DNA of 34,692 bases from an uncultured bacterium (GCA_905214175.1 CAJMLD010000001.1:1-34692), one strand, 5' to 3'; positions 23,156 through 32,136 are shown, counted from the stretch's first letter. Notes: generated by a model from the letters alone, not told the origin. Numbers and translations: made by a program.

Positions 23156-23677
23156 CTAGTTCTCCTTCCCGACGAACATCTCGGAGACGGTGATGCCACG
23201 ACGCTCGGCCGTCTGCTCGGGGCTAGAGAGCTCCTTCAGACCCTCGGCAGCCGCCTTGATGATGTTCATGGCGTTATCGGTGCCCAGGGACTTGGAGAGA
23301 ACGTTGGTGATGCCAGCGAGCTCGAAGAGCGGGCGGACGGGGCCGCCGGCGATGACACCGGTACCCTCGATAGCCGGCTTGATGAGAACGCGGCCAGCGC
23401 CGTAGTGGCCCTCGACCGTGTGGGGGACGCTGCCCTCAGCGGTAACGGGAACCTTGAACATGTTCTTCTTGGCGTCCTCGACGCCCTTCTGGATGGCCAG
23501 AGGCACCTCGGTGGAGCGACCCATGCCGAGACCCACGTTGCCCTTACCGTCGCCAACGACGACGAGAGCAACGAGAGACATGCGACGGCCGCCCTTGACG
23601 GTCTTGGAGACGCGGTGAATGTAGACGACGCGCTCCTGAAGGTCCGTGTCCTGCTGGCGCTTACGATCACGTGCCAT
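23156..23677 (-). CDS. rpsE: Small-subunit ribosomal protein S5
   Basis: S5 (173 aa) lines the mRNA entry and influences decoding accuracy. DLQERVVYIHRVSKTVKGGRRMSLVALVVVGDGKGNVGLGMGRSTEVP is the double-stranded RNA-binding N-terminal domain, and LFELAGITNVLSKSLG lies in the C-terminal domain. The ATG at 23677 has AGGAGG just upstream. It follows rplR by 9 bases. Confidence 0.98.
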   Translation of the reverse strand: MARDRKRQQDTDLQERVVYIHRVSKTVKGGRRMSLVALVVVGDGKGNVGLGMGRSTEVPLAIQKGVEDAKKNMFKVPVTAEGSVPHTVEGHYGAGRVLIKPAIEGTGVIAGGPVRPLFELAGITNVLSKSLGTDNAMNIIKAAAEGLKELSSPEQTAERRGITVSEMFVGKEN

Positions 23678-23686
23678 TGAATCCTC

Positions 23687-24055
23687 CTAGAACTTCAGGC
23701 CCGCGCTGCGGGCACCGTCTGCCAGAGCCTGGACACGGCCGTGATAGATGCGGCCGCCACGGTCGAACCTCACCGTGGTGATGCCCTTCTCGATGGCGCG
23801 CTTGCCAACGAGCTCGCCCACGAACGCGGCGGCCTCCTTGTTGGAGCCCACCTTTCCGGTTGCGCGGAACTCGGGGTCAAGCGTCGAGGCAGAGCAGAGC
23901 GTCTTGCCCTCGGTGTCATCGATGACCTGCGCATAGATGTTGGCGTTGGTGCGGTGCACGCAGAGGCGGGGACGCTCTGGGGTACCGAAGATCTTGGCGC
24001 GGACGCGACGCTTGCGACGCGCGAGGCCAGCTGCCTTCTTCTGATACTTGTTCAT
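23687..24055 (-). CDS. rplR: Large-subunit ribosomal protein L18
   Basis: L18 (122 aa) carries 5S rRNA into the 50S subunit. RRKRRVRAKIFGTPERPRLCVHRTNANIYAQVIDD and FDRGGRIYHGRVQALADGARSAGLKF are diagnostic. The ATG at 24055 has AAGGAGAAGGA immediately upstream. A 60-base gap separates it from rplF. Confidence 0.98.
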   Translation of the reverse strand: MNKYQKKAAGLARRKRRVRAKIFGTPERPRLCVHRTNANIYAQVIDDTEGKTLCSASTLDPEFRATGKVGSNKEAAAFVGELVGKRAIEKGITTVRFDRGGRIYHGRVQALADGARSAGLKF

Positions 24056-24115
24056 TCCTTCTCCTTAGTCATGCCACCACCTGACGGGGTGATGGTCTTG
24101 TGCCTGGTCCTATTA

Positions 24116-24652
24116 CTACTTGGCGGCCTTGCCGAGCTTGCGGCGGATGTGCTCGCCCTCGTAGTGGATACCCTTGCCCTTGTACGGCTCGGGCGGACGC
24201 TTCTCGCGGATCTCGGCGGCAACCTGGCCAACCTGCTCCTTGGAGATGCCCTTCACGGTAATGTGAGTGTTGTCAGGCACCTCGAACGAGATGTTCTCGG
24301 GGCAGGCGAAGATCACGGGGTGAGAATAGCCGAGGGAGAGGTCGAGGTCCTTGCCCTTGAGTGCGGCACGATAGCCGACGCCCGTGAGCTCAAGCTTCTT
24401 CTCGAAGCCCTCGGAGACGCCCACGACCATGTTGTGGATGAGGGTGCGGACGAGGCCCTGCTGAGCGTTGGACTCCTTGGACTCGTCAACGCGAGCGACT
24501 GTGAGGACGTCACCCTCCTGGGAAATGCTCACCAGATCAGAGAAGGTACGGGTGAGCTCACCCTTGCTGCCCTTGGCAGAGACGGTGGTACCGTCGATGG
24601 TCACCGTGACTCCAGCCGGAATCTGGACAGGCTTCTTACCAATACGAGACAT
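24116..24652 (-). CDS. rplF: Large-subunit ribosomal protein L6
   Basis: L6 (178 aa) lies near the factor-binding site of the 50S subunit. SRIGKKPVQIPAGVTVTIDG opens it, GVSEGFEKKLELTGVGYRAALKG is the middle block, and KRPPEPYKGKGIHYEGEHIRRKLGKA is the signature end. The ATG at 24652 has AGGAGG upstream. It follows rpsH by 29 bases. Confidence 0.98.
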   Translation of the reverse strand: MSRIGKKPVQIPAGVTVTIDGTTVSAKGSKGELTRTFSDLVSISQEGDVLTVARVDESKESNAQQGLVRTLIHNMVVGVSEGFEKKLELTGVGYRAALKGKDLDLSLGYSHPVIFACPENISFEVPDNTHITVKGISKEQVGQVAAEIREKRPPEPYKGKGIHYEGEHIRRKLGKAAK

Positions 24653-24681
24653 TGTCTCCTCCTATCTTGATTCAGCCGGAG

Positions 24682-25080
24682 TTACCAGATGTAGGCGATG
24701 ACCTCGCCGCCGACGCCGAGCTTGCGAGCGTCGCGGTCGCACATCATGCCCTTGGAAGTAGAGATAACGGCAGTGCCAAGGCCACCCAGGACGCGGGGAA
24801 GCTTGTCCGCCTGGGAGTAGATACGAAGGCCCGGCTTAGAGATGCGACGGATGCCGCGGATGACGCGGGCGCGCCTGTTGCCGTACTTAAGCGTGATGTG
24901 AAGGGTCTTCTGGGGCTTGGTGTCCTCCACCTCGTAGCCCTCGATGTAGCCCTCCTCCTTGATGACGCGGGCGATCTCGACGAGCACCTTGGTCGAAGGC
25001 ATGGAAACCTCGGCCTTGCCCGCTGAGTTCGCGTTGCGGATGCGCGTCAGCATGTCTGAAATGGGATCGGTAATCTTCAT
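24682..25080 (-). CDS. rpsH: Small-subunit ribosomal protein S8
   Basis: S8 (132 aa) binds the central domain of 16S rRNA and, in E. coli, represses the spc operon. ITDPISDMLTRIRNANSA and the C-terminal GLGTAVISTSKGMMCDRDARKLGVGGEVIAYIW are diagnostic. The ATG at 25080 has AAGGAGAAGG upstream. A longer frame to 25134 has no family match. Confidence 0.98.
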   Translation of the reverse strand: MKITDPISDMLTRIRNANSAGKAEVSMPSTKVLVEIARVIKEEGYIEGYEVEDTKPQKTLHITLKYGNRRARVIRGIRRISKPGLRIYSQADKLPRVLGGLGTAVISTSKGMMCDRDARKLGVGGEVIAYIW

Positions 25081-25167
25081 TGATCCTTCTCCTTCGTCAT
25101 GATGAAACTGCGTGTCCGGTTCGCCCAAACCCATGGCATGGACGCCTGGACGCCAGAGCCCTGCGTC

Positions 25168-25353
25168 CTACCAGCTAGCCTTGCGGACGCCAGGAAGCTC
25201 GCCCTTGCTCGCCAGCTCGCGGAAGCAGAGACGGCAGAGACCGAACTTGCGATAGACGGAGTGGGGACGCCCACAACGCTGGCAGCGGTTCTGCTTGCGC
25301 GTCGAGAACTTCGGCTCGCGGTTCGCCTTGACGATCATCGATGTCTTAGCCAC
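25168..25353 (-). CDS. rpsN: Small-subunit ribosomal protein S14, zinc-binding type Z
   Basis: This S14 has 61 residues. Cys24, Cys27, Cys40 and Cys43 (CQRC...CRLC) form the zinc site of the short C+ type, as opposed to the roughly 100-residue zinc-free type. The start is GTG at 25353, with AAGGAGG four bases upstream; an ATG at 25371 lies before that site and is rejected. It lies between rplE and rpsH, the normal spc position. Confidence 0.97.
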   Translation of the reverse strand: MAKTSMIVKANREPKFSTRKQNRCQRCGRPHSVYRKFGLCRLCFRELASKGELPGVRKASW

Positions 25354-25421
25354 AAATCCTCCTTCATAGTGCATCTTGACCGCCCGGGGACATCCCGGGC
25401 GAGGTCATTGCGATGGTTGGC

Positions 25422-25982
25422 CTACTCCGCCTTGAACGGGAAGTGGAAGGCGTCGAGAAGCGCCTTGCCCTCCTCGTCGGTGGGAGCGGTGGTCACGATG
25501 GTGATGTCCATGCCGCGCGTGCGGTCGATCTTGTCGAAGTCAATCTCGGGGAAGATCAGCTGCTCGGTGACGCCCATGGAGTAGTTGCCACGGCCGTCGA
25601 AGCTCTTGGGCGAAAGGCCGCGGAAGTCGCGGATGCGCGGAATGGCGACGGCAATGAGGCGGTCGAGGAACTCCCACATGCGGTCGCCGCGAAGGGTGAC
25701 CTTGGCGCCGATGGCCTGACCGGCACGCAGGTGGAAGGTTGCGATGGACTTACGGGCGTGCGTGACGAGCGGCTGCTGGCCGGTGATGGCACGCAGGTCG
25801 GAGATGGCGCCGTCGATTGCCTTGGAATCGGTTGCGGCCTCGCCAACGCCCATGTTCACGACGATCTTCTCAAAGCGAGGGATCTGCATGACGTTGCCGT
25901 AGTTGAACTGCTTCTGCAGCTCGTCGCGGACCTCGTCGTAGTACTTCTGCTTGAGGCGGGGCACGTACTTCTCTTCTGCCAT
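25422..25982 (-). CDS. rplE: Large-subunit ribosomal protein L5
   Basis: L5 (186 aa) binds 5S rRNA and contacts P-site tRNA. Diagnostic blocks are NVMQIPRFEKIVVNMGVGEA, GQQPLVTHARKSIATFHLRAGQAIGAKVTLRG and GRGNYSMGVTEQLIFPEIDFDKIDR. The ATG at 25982 has AAGGAG five bases upstream. Normally rplX lies directly upstream. Here about 2.1 kb with two foreign-looking genes separates them, so rplE may need its own promoter in the 292-base gap at 25983-26274. Confidence 0.98.
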   Translation of the reverse strand: MAEEKYVPRLKQKYYDEVRDELQKQFNYGNVMQIPRFEKIVVNMGVGEAATDSKAIDGAISDLRAITGQQPLVTHARKSIATFHLRAGQAIGAKVTLRGDRMWEFLDRLIAVAIPRIRDFRGLSPKSFDGRGNYSMGVTEQLIFPEIDFDKIDRTRGMDITIVTTAPTDEEGKALLDAFHFPFKAE

Positions 25983-26274
25983 GTTCACTCCTTAAATCAT
26001 GGTGGTTTACGTGCGGGGTTTCTTTCTCGCACCCCCTGGGTTGGCACTCCCAGGAGCCAGTTGCCGCACCGCGAGACAGCCTAATCCCTGCCTAGCGACG
26101 CAAGGTCAACTCATAGTGTTTCCGGCGATTTTCTGCCAGTCCTCATGTTTGCTTGTTTCTGCACCGAGAAATTCTCCTCAGTATCAACACGAGAGGGCCC
26201 CTTCCCGCTCCTGCAGGACGGGGCCCAGCGCCTGTTGCACCCAGCCACCGCGGGGGCTAGGAGTTCAGCGCGTT
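25983..26274. other. 292-base gap upstream of rplE
   Basis: No gene is seen here. It holds a CCTGGG/CCCAGG stem near 26035-26055 and a GGGCCCC/GGGGCCC stem (26195-26201 / 26220-26226) downstream of the zinc-ribbon gene. The only promoter-like signal toward rplE is a minus-strand TTGACC (26109-26104), without a convincing -10. The gap may hold both the end of the inserted genes' transcript and a new start for the spc genes. Confidence 0.4.
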
Positions 26275-26931
26275 CTAGTCGAGCTTCTTGCCGCACTCTG
26301 GGCAGAAGTGTGAGCCGGGCTGGACCGGCGCTCCGCACTCCGGGCAGAAGTGTCCAGCGCCGGGAGTGGAGGGCGGCTCCGGCGCAGGCGGAACGGACTC
26401 CGCGGGCGCCGGCGGGACAGGCGCCTCCGGTGCAGCACTAGCAGGCGGGAGCTGCGAGCTGGAACGGTTGCTCAGTATGCCCTTGATGTCGTTGGTGTTG
26501 CGGGTGATGATGACGCTCAACATGACCGACTCGAACGAGACGCGCTCGAGGAGCTCGGCAATCAGGCAGAGAATGGCGCACATGACGAGCGTAATCAGGA
26601 ACACCACGATGCCATCCGCAAGGCTGGCGAGGACCAGCGCCAAGAAGAAGAACGCAGTGAAGATGGCGCAGAAGATGTAGAGCGCCCGCAGGATCTTGTC
26701 GATGACCAGCTTGTCAAAACGCAGGAACGGACCCCATGTGCTCTTGTCTTTTACGCTGAATGGCTGGTCGTTGCCATCGCTTGCGTACGCCCGATACACG
26801 ATCACCGCAAGCACAATGGCCGCGATGAACCCAATGACCAATAGCGTCGCGAAGATCCCACCAGCTGCCCCCAGCCCAATTCTGGGGCTACCAAAGCCGT
26901 AGTCGTTGTAGCCGTACCCGTATCCGTACAT
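26275..26931 (-). CDS. Membrane protein with C-terminal zinc ribbon, function unknown
   Basis: The 218-residue protein has a Tyr/Gly-rich start (MYGYGYGYNDYGFG), hydrophobic segments at about 23-46, 83-103 and 106-126, a Pro/Ala-rich linker (about 160-192), and a zinc ribbon with Cys196, Cys199, Cys210 and Cys213 (CPECG twice). I do not recognise a named family. Proteins of this layout are common in Gram-positive bacteria with unknown roles. The ATG at 26931 has AAGGAG four bases upstream. It lies inside the ribosomal cluster between rplX and rplE, 104 bases after the dehydrogenase gene. Another zinc-ribbon membrane protein gene lies next to rplC at 34043-34666, with the ribbon at the other end. 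Confidence 0.85.
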   Translation of the reverse strand: MYGYGYGYNDYGFGSPRIGLGAAGGIFATLLVIGFIAAIVLAVIVYRAYASDGNDQPFSVKDKSTWGPFLRFDKLVIDKILRALYIFCAIFTAFFFLALVLASLADGIVVFLITLVMCAILCLIAELLERVSFESVMLSVIITRNTNDIKGILSNRSSSQLPPASAAPEAPVPPAPAESVPPAPEPPSTPGAGHFCPECGAPVQPGSHFCPECGKKLD

Positions 26932-27035
26932 GGCGCTCCTTTCAGTTGGTCGAGCGTCGCTCGTCCGCTATCCCGCTGCACTACGTGCGCGGAGCGGGTC
27001 CCCTGTGCTTTTCTCATAGTAGTACTGATGCTGGC

Positions 27036-28034
27036 TCAACCGCGGACAACGTTCTTGAGCTGCTCTCCCCTAACGTAGCGCTTAAGATTCTCGGTTGCCA
27101 AGGCCACCACACGCTCAAGCGTGGCATGGAGATGCCAGAATCCTGCCACATGTGGCGTGATGATGAGGTTCGGGGCATCCCACAGGGGATCGTGAGCAGG
27201 AAGCGGCTCGGGCGTCGTCACGTCCAGTGCCGCGCCAGCAAGCTTGCCAGCCTCCAAAGCACGACGCAACGCATCCTGGTCAATGAAATCTCCCCTTCCA
27301 GCATTCACCAGATACGCGCCGGTCTTCATGGTGCCGAGAAACCCATCGTCTACAAGTCCCCGCGTCTCCTCAGAGCTGGGAAGAAAGCTTGCCACCACAT
27401 CGGCTGTGGGCAGCTCGTTGACTAGCCCATCCATAGTTGTCACTCGGGAGAATGCGAGTGCATACTCGGGAGCCGGGCTGCTGGGGATATGTCGTCTCAC
27501 CCCTACGCACGTGGCGCCTACGACCGTACAGAGGCGCGCGAAGCAAAGGCCAATGTCACCTGCGCCCAGAACCAGCACGCGTGCACCATCCAAAGTCGCA
27601 ACCATGCCCTCGTCAGACCACTCGTGGGAGCGCTGGTCAACCTGGTAGGCTGGCAGGCGCTTCATGAGCGAGAGGAGCATCGCAAACGCATGCTCGGCCA
27701 CGGCAGGCCCGTAGGCACCGGTGCCATTGGTCACAATGGTCGAAGGCGCAAGCACACCCGGAGCAAGGTACGGTTCATAGCCAGCAGAGCCAAGCTGAAT
27801 CCACTGGAGTCGTGGCGATGAAGCAATGAGCGCCGGCGCAATGTTGCCGAGAATGACGTCCGCCTTCGCAACGCGATCGGCGCGTATATCAAGCCTGGGT
27901 GTCTTGGGAAGACGGCTCGTATCGCCAACGGGAGCAGCAAAGTCAAACGATGCCCCAGGAGCCGCAGCCCTCAGTGCATCGGCCTCCTCAACTGTCACGG
28001 GTATCTTCACCAGCACCGTATTGACTTGTGGCAT
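27036..28034 (-). CDS. D-2-hydroxyacid dehydrogenase family protein
   Basis: The 332-residue enzyme belongs to the NAD(P)-dependent D-isomer 2-hydroxyacid dehydrogenases. The Rossmann motif is GAGDIG (157-162). The catalytic trio is Arg247 (NAGRGDF), Glu276 (TPEPL) and His295 (TPHVAGF). Substrates in this family range from lactate and glycerate to phosphoglycerate and glyoxylate, and the sequence does not decide. There is no ACT domain, so phosphoglycerate dehydrogenase of the long type is unlikely. The ATG at 28034 has AGGGAGAG upstream; the frame extends to 28127 without family match. It splits the ribosomal cluster, sitting 100 bases after rplX behind a hairpin terminator. Confidence 0.92.
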   Translation of the reverse strand: MPQVNTVLVKIPVTVEEADALRAAAPGASFDFAAPVGDTSRLPKTPRLDIRADRVAKADVILGNIAPALIASSPRLQWIQLGSAGYEPYLAPGVLAPSTIVTNGTGAYGPAVAEHAFAMLLSLMKRLPAYQVDQRSHEWSDEGMVATLDGARVLVLGAGDIGLCFARLCTVVGATCVGVRRHIPSSPAPEYALAFSRVTTMDGLVNELPTADVVASFLPSSEETRGLVDDGFLGTMKTGAYLVNAGRGDFIDQDALRRALEAGKLAGAALDVTTPEPLPAHDPLWDAPNLIITPHVAGFWHLHATLERVVALATENLKRYVRGEQLKNVVRG

Positions 28035-28070
28035 AGTCTCTCCCTCACAACTCATGCGCATACAAAGAAC

Positions 28071-28104
28071 GAACCCGACCGCCGCAACCGCGACAGTCGG
28101 GTTC
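28071..28104 (-). terminator. Probable terminator after rplX
   Basis: GAACCCGAC (28071-28079) pairs with GTCGGGTTC (28096-28104), 9 bp around a 16-base loop. On the minus strand it is followed by GTTCTTTGTATG. It lies 30 bases after the rplX stop and would separate the S10-side genes from the inserted dehydrogenase. Confidence 0.65.
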
Positions 28105-28133
28105 GATGATCGTGCTTGTTCGAGCACAACGGC

Positions 28134-28451
28134 TTAGAACTTGGCGCCGCACTTCTTGCAGACGCGAACCCTGCGGCCGTTGTCGTCGACGTCGTGACCA
28201 ACGCGCGTGCGCTTGCCGCAGACAGGGCAAACGAGCATAACGTTGGAGACGTGAATGGGGGCGGGCTTCTCGATGATGCCGCCCTGCTGGTTCATGGCGT
28301 TAGGCTTGGTGTGGCGCTTCACAATGGCAGCACCATCGACAATGACCTTGGAATCCTTCGGCATGGCACGCAGAACCTCGCCCTGCTTGCCCTTATCCTT
28401 GCCGGTGATGACCTCGACCTTGTCGCCCTTCCTCACGTTCATCTTAGGCAT
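28134..28451 (-). CDS. rplX: Large-subunit ribosomal protein L24, with Cys4 zinc-finger-like tail
   Basis: L24 (105 aa) starts 50S assembly. The KOW region is visible (NVRKGDKVEVITGKDKGKQGEVL), then GGIIEKPAPIHVSNVMLVCP. Cys75, Cys78, Cys98 and Cys101 form a likely zinc site that many L24 proteins lack. The ATG at 28451 has AAGGAGG nine bases upstream; upstream frame is not conserved. It follows rplN by 14 bases, but rplE does not come next. Confidence 0.97.
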   Translation of the reverse strand: MPKMNVRKGDKVEVITGKDKGKQGEVLRAMPKDSKVIVDGAAIVKRHTKPNAMNQQGGIIEKPAPIHVSNVMLVCPVCGKRTRVGHDVDDNGRRVRVCKKCGAKF

Positions 28452-28465
28452 GTGTCCAGGCCTCC

Positions 28466-28834
28466 TTACAGCGTCTCGGGTGCGAGCGAGACGATCTTCA
28501 TGTACTTGCGATCGCGCAGCTCGCGGGCGACGGGCCCGAAGATACGCGTGCCCTTGGGCTCGCCCTCCTTGTCGACCAGGACGCACGCATTCTGGTCGAA
28601 GCGGATGTAGCTGCCGTCCTTGCGGCGGGCCTCCTTCTTGGTGCGCACGATAACGCAGCGCACGATGTCGCCCTTCTTGACGCCGGAACCGGGAGTTGCC
28701 TCCTGGACCGCGCCGATGATGACGTCACCGAGGCCAGCGTAGCGGCGCTTGGAGCCACCGAGGACCTTGACGCACTTGACGCGCCTGGCGCCGCTGTTGT
28801 CAGCGACGTTGAGCATGGTCTCCATCTGAATCAT
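28466..28834 (-). CDS. rplN: Large-subunit ribosomal protein L14
   Basis: L14 (122 aa) forms an intersubunit bridge. The protein is near-identical in pattern to E. coli L14: MLNVADNSGARRVKCVKVLGG, RYAGLGDVI, then DQNACVLVD and GTRIFGPVARELR. The ATG at 28834 has GGAGG eight bases upstream. An 81-base gap separates it from rpsQ. Confidence 0.98.
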   Translation of the reverse strand: MIQMETMLNVADNSGARRVKCVKVLGGSKRRYAGLGDVIIGAVQEATPGSGVKKGDIVRCVIVRTKKEARRKDGSYIRFDQNACVLVDKEGEPKGTRIFGPVARELRDRKYMKIVSLAPETL

Positions 28835-28915
28835 GTGATGTTCCTCCGAACCTATATCCCACCAGAGGTGCGCCCACGCGAGCGACGCACATGGGGAATC
28901 CTGGGTGTTCGCTAC

Positions 28916-29182
28916 TTACTTGGCCTTCTCGACAATCTCGACGACGCGCCAACGCTTGGTCTTGGACAGCGGGCGGGTCTCCATGACCATCACCGTGTCG
29001 CCAAGACCACACTCGTTGTTCTGGTCGTGGCAGTGAAGCTTCTTGGAGATAGTCATCATCTTGCCGTACTTGGGGTGGTGCTTGCGGTAGCTGATCTTCA
29101 CCGTCACAGTCTTGTCGCCGGAGAGCGAGACGACGGTTCCGGTGCGAACCTTACGCGCGTTCCTGCTTTCGGTCTCTGCCAT
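28916..29182 (-). CDS. rpsQ: Small-subunit ribosomal protein S17
   Basis: S17 (88 aa) is a primary 16S rRNA binder with an OB fold. RKVRTGTVVSLSGDKTVTVKI and the signature GDTVMVMETRPLSKTKRWRVVEIVEKAK are clear. The ATG at 29182 has a GAGAGAGAT site. It follows rpmC by 17 bases. Confidence 0.98.
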   Translation of the reverse strand: MAETESRNARKVRTGTVVSLSGDKTVTVKISYRKHHPKYGKMMTISKKLHCHDQNNECGLGDTVMVMETRPLSKTKRWRVVEIVEKAK

Positions 29183-29199
29183 GTCTTATCTCTCTCCTG

Positions 29200-29415
29200 C
29201 TACTTCTGTGCAGCGGACTTCTCCGCGGCGATCTGACGGGCGCGAATCTCGGTCTGGACGCGAGCGATATCGCGCTTCACGAGCTTGACGCGAGCGGTGT
29301 TGTCCAGCTGGCTGGTGGCCATCTGAAAACGGAGGTTGAAGAGCTCGGCTCTGCTGTCGTCCAGCTTCTTGGCCAGCTCCTCGTCCGAGAGGGCCTGGAT
29401 GTCCTTGTACTTCAT
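29200..29415 (-). CDS. rpmC: Large-subunit ribosomal protein L29
   Basis: L29 (71 aa) sits at the exit tunnel, where trigger factor and SRP dock. IQALSDEELAKKLDDSRAELFNLRFQMATSQLDNTARVKLVKRDIARVQTEI is the standard two-helix sequence. It starts 5 bases after the rplP stop, in the usual order. Confidence 0.98.
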   Translation of the reverse strand: MKYKDIQALSDEELAKKLDDSRAELFNLRFQMATSQLDNTARVKLVKRDIARVQTEIRARQIAAEKSAAQK

Positions 29416-29420
29416 GGTGA

Positions 29421-29846
29421 CTATTCCTCCCCGTCCTGGTCGGCGCGGGTGACGATCTTGGTCTTGATGGGCAGCTTGTGCTGGGCGAGACGCAGGGCCT
29501 CCTTGGCGGTGGCCTCATCGACGCCAGCGATCTCGAACATGATGCGGCCCGGCTTCACGACGGCCACCCACTCCTCGGGGTTACCCTTACCGGAACCCAT
29601 GCGGGTCTCAGCCGGCTTCTTGGTAATGGGCTTATCCGGGAAGATGGTGATCCAGATCTTGCCGCCACGCTTCATCTCACGAGTGATGGCGACACGAGCA
29701 GCCTCGATCTGGCGGTTGGTGATCCAGTGAGCCTCCTCGGCCCTCAGGCCGTAATCGCCAAAGTAGAGCTTGGTGTTGCCCTTGGCGTGGCCCTTCATGG
29801 AACCGCGCTGGACCTTGCGGTGAAGAACGCGCTTAGGTGCGAGCAT
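29421..29846 (-). CDS. rplP: Large-subunit ribosomal protein L16
   Basis: L16 (141 aa) organises the A-site region of the 50S subunit. It starts MLAPKRVLHRKVQRGSMKGHAKGN and contains ITNRQIEAARVAITREMKRGGKIWI and the signature MGSGKGNPEEWVAVVKPGRIMFE. Its ATG overlaps the rpsC stop as TAATG, so translation is coupled. Confidence 0.98.
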   Translation of the reverse strand: MLAPKRVLHRKVQRGSMKGHAKGNTKLYFGDYGLRAEEAHWITNRQIEAARVAITREMKRGGKIWITIFPDKPITKKPAETRMGSGKGNPEEWVAVVKPGRIMFEIAGVDEATAKEALRLAQHKLPIKTKIVTRADQDGEE

Positions 29847-30556
29847 TAACGGCTCCTCCTCTCATTGCGGGCGCGACGGGGACGAGAAGAGCCCTCGAGA
29901 GCCGGCGTGGGCTTGGGCTGACCAGGCAGCTTCTCGCCCTGATAGATCCAAACCTTGATGCCGCAGGCGCCCATGGTGGTGCGGGCAGTGGCGGTGCCAT
30001 AGTCGATGACGGCACGCAGGGTGTGCAGAGGCACGCGACCCTCGCGGTACCACTCGCGGCGACCCATCTCGGCGCCGTTCAGACGGCCGGAGCACTGAAT
30101 GCGGATGCCCTTAGCGCCAGCCTTGCGGGCGGACTGAACCGCCTTGCGCATGGCACGACGGAAGGCAACGCGCTGCTCGAGCTGCTCAGCGATGGACTGC
30201 GCAACGAGGTTGGCGTCGAGCTCGGGGCGCTTGACCTCGATGACGTCGACGGCAACCTGGCCCTTGCCGACCTTGGCAACCTTCTCGAGTTCGGAACGCA
30301 GGACGTCAATCTCGGCGCCCTTCTTGCCGATAACGATGCCCGGGCGGGCGGTATAGAGGGTGACCTTCACCTTGTCGCCGGCGCGCTCGATGTCAACGCG
30401 GGAAAGGGCGGCCTTCTCAAGACGCTTCTCGAGGAACTTGCGGATCTCGAGATCGTTGCCGAGCTTCTCGGCGTAGTTCTTATCGGCGTACCAACGGGAA
30501 CGCCAGTCCTCGGTGATGCCGAGACGGAAGCCGGTAGGCTGAACCTTCTGACCCAT
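29846..30556 (-). CDS. rpsC: Small-subunit ribosomal protein S3
   Basis: S3 (236 aa) forms the mRNA entry and has helicase-related roles. GQKVQPTGFRLGITEDWRSRWYADKNYAE opens it. The KH domain shows GIVIGKKGAEID (about 74-85), and GRLNGAEMGRREWYREGRVPLHTLRAVIDYG is the C-terminal signature. A basic tail ends the protein. It overlaps rplP by one base and follows rplV by 7. Confidence 0.98.
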   Translation of the reverse strand: MGQKVQPTGFRLGITEDWRSRWYADKNYAEKLGNDLEIRKFLEKRLEKAALSRVDIERAGDKVKVTLYTARPGIVIGKKGAEIDVLRSELEKVAKVGKGQVAVDVIEVKRPELDANLVAQSIAEQLEQRVAFRRAMRKAVQSARKAGAKGIRIQCSGRLNGAEMGRREWYREGRVPLHTLRAVIDYGTATARTTMGACGIKVWIYQGEKLPGQPKPTPALEGSSRPRRARNERRSR

Positions 30557-30563
30557 GCTTTCC

Positions 30564-30923
30564 CTACGCCTCCTTTCGAGGAGCGACGATGACGGTGATG
30601 TGGCTCGTGCGCTTGTTGATGCGCGACGCGGAGCCCTTGGCGCGAGGACGGATGCGCTTGAGCGTGGGGCCCTCGTCGACGTAGCAGTACTTCACGTACA
30701 GGTCATCACCGCGAAGGCCATTGTTGTTCTCGGCGTTTGCGATGGCGGAACGCAGGACCTTCGAGATGTCGTAGGCAGCCGCACGCTTGGTGAACTGCAG
30801 GATCTCGAGAGCCTTGTCAACGGGCTTGTTGCGGATGAGGTCCACGACGGCGCGAGCCTTGCGCGGGGCAATGCGCACGTAGCGGGCGACGGCCCTGACC
30901 TCGTTGGAATCGGTGTTAGCCAT
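30564..30923 (-). CDS. rplV: Large-subunit ribosomal protein L22
   Basis: L22 (119 aa) lines the exit tunnel; its loop is a site of macrolide resistance changes. VRIAPRKARAVVDLIRNKPVDKALEILQFT and RPRAKGSASRINKRTSHITVIV are diagnostic. The loop looks ordinary, with no insertion. The ATG at 30923 follows a weak site (AGGGGG), and rpsS is 13 bases upstream. Confidence 0.98.
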   Translation of the reverse strand: MANTDSNEVRAVARYVRIAPRKARAVVDLIRNKPVDKALEILQFTKRAAAYDISKVLRSAIANAENNNGLRGDDLYVKYCYVDEGPTLKRIRPRAKGSASRINKRTSHITVIVAPRKEA

Positions 30924-30936
30924 TCGAGCTTACCCC

Positions 30937-31197
30937 CTAGTTAGCCTTGTGGCCACGGAAGGTGCGGGTGGGAGCGAACTCGCCCAGCTTGTGACCGACC
31001 ATGGACTCGGTGATGTACACGGGAACGTGCTTGCGACCATCGTGAACCGCGATCGTGTGGCCGACCATCTCCGGGTAGATGGTGGAGGAGCGGGACCAGG
31101 TCTTGATGACGTCCTTCTTGCCAGCCTCGTTCATAGCGGTGACACGCGCGAGGAGGCGAGTCTCCACGAACGGACCCTTCTTGAGACTTCTGCTCAT
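30937..31197 (-). CDS. rpsS: Small-subunit ribosomal protein S19
   Basis: S19 (86 aa) sits in the 30S head and contacts the A-site finger. MSRSLKKGPFVETRLLARV, TWSRSSTIYPEMVGHTIAVHDGRKHVPVYITESMVGHKLGEFAPTRTF is the complete family sequence. The ATG at 31197 has AGGAG upstream. rplB ends 29 bases before. Confidence 0.98.
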   Translation of the reverse strand: MSRSLKKGPFVETRLLARVTAMNEAGKKDVIKTWSRSSTIYPEMVGHTIAVHDGRKHVPVYITESMVGHKLGEFAPTRTFRGHKAN

Positions 31198-31226
31198 GCT
31201 TTCTTTCTCCTACTACTCGTGTACTG

Positions 31227-32063
<837 letters not shown>

Positions 32064-32136
32064 TACTTCTTTCCCTTCTATTTCCGTTGGCCACCCTGCT
32101 CAGGGATTGGCGGGGTGACACCGGATTACCACGGTA

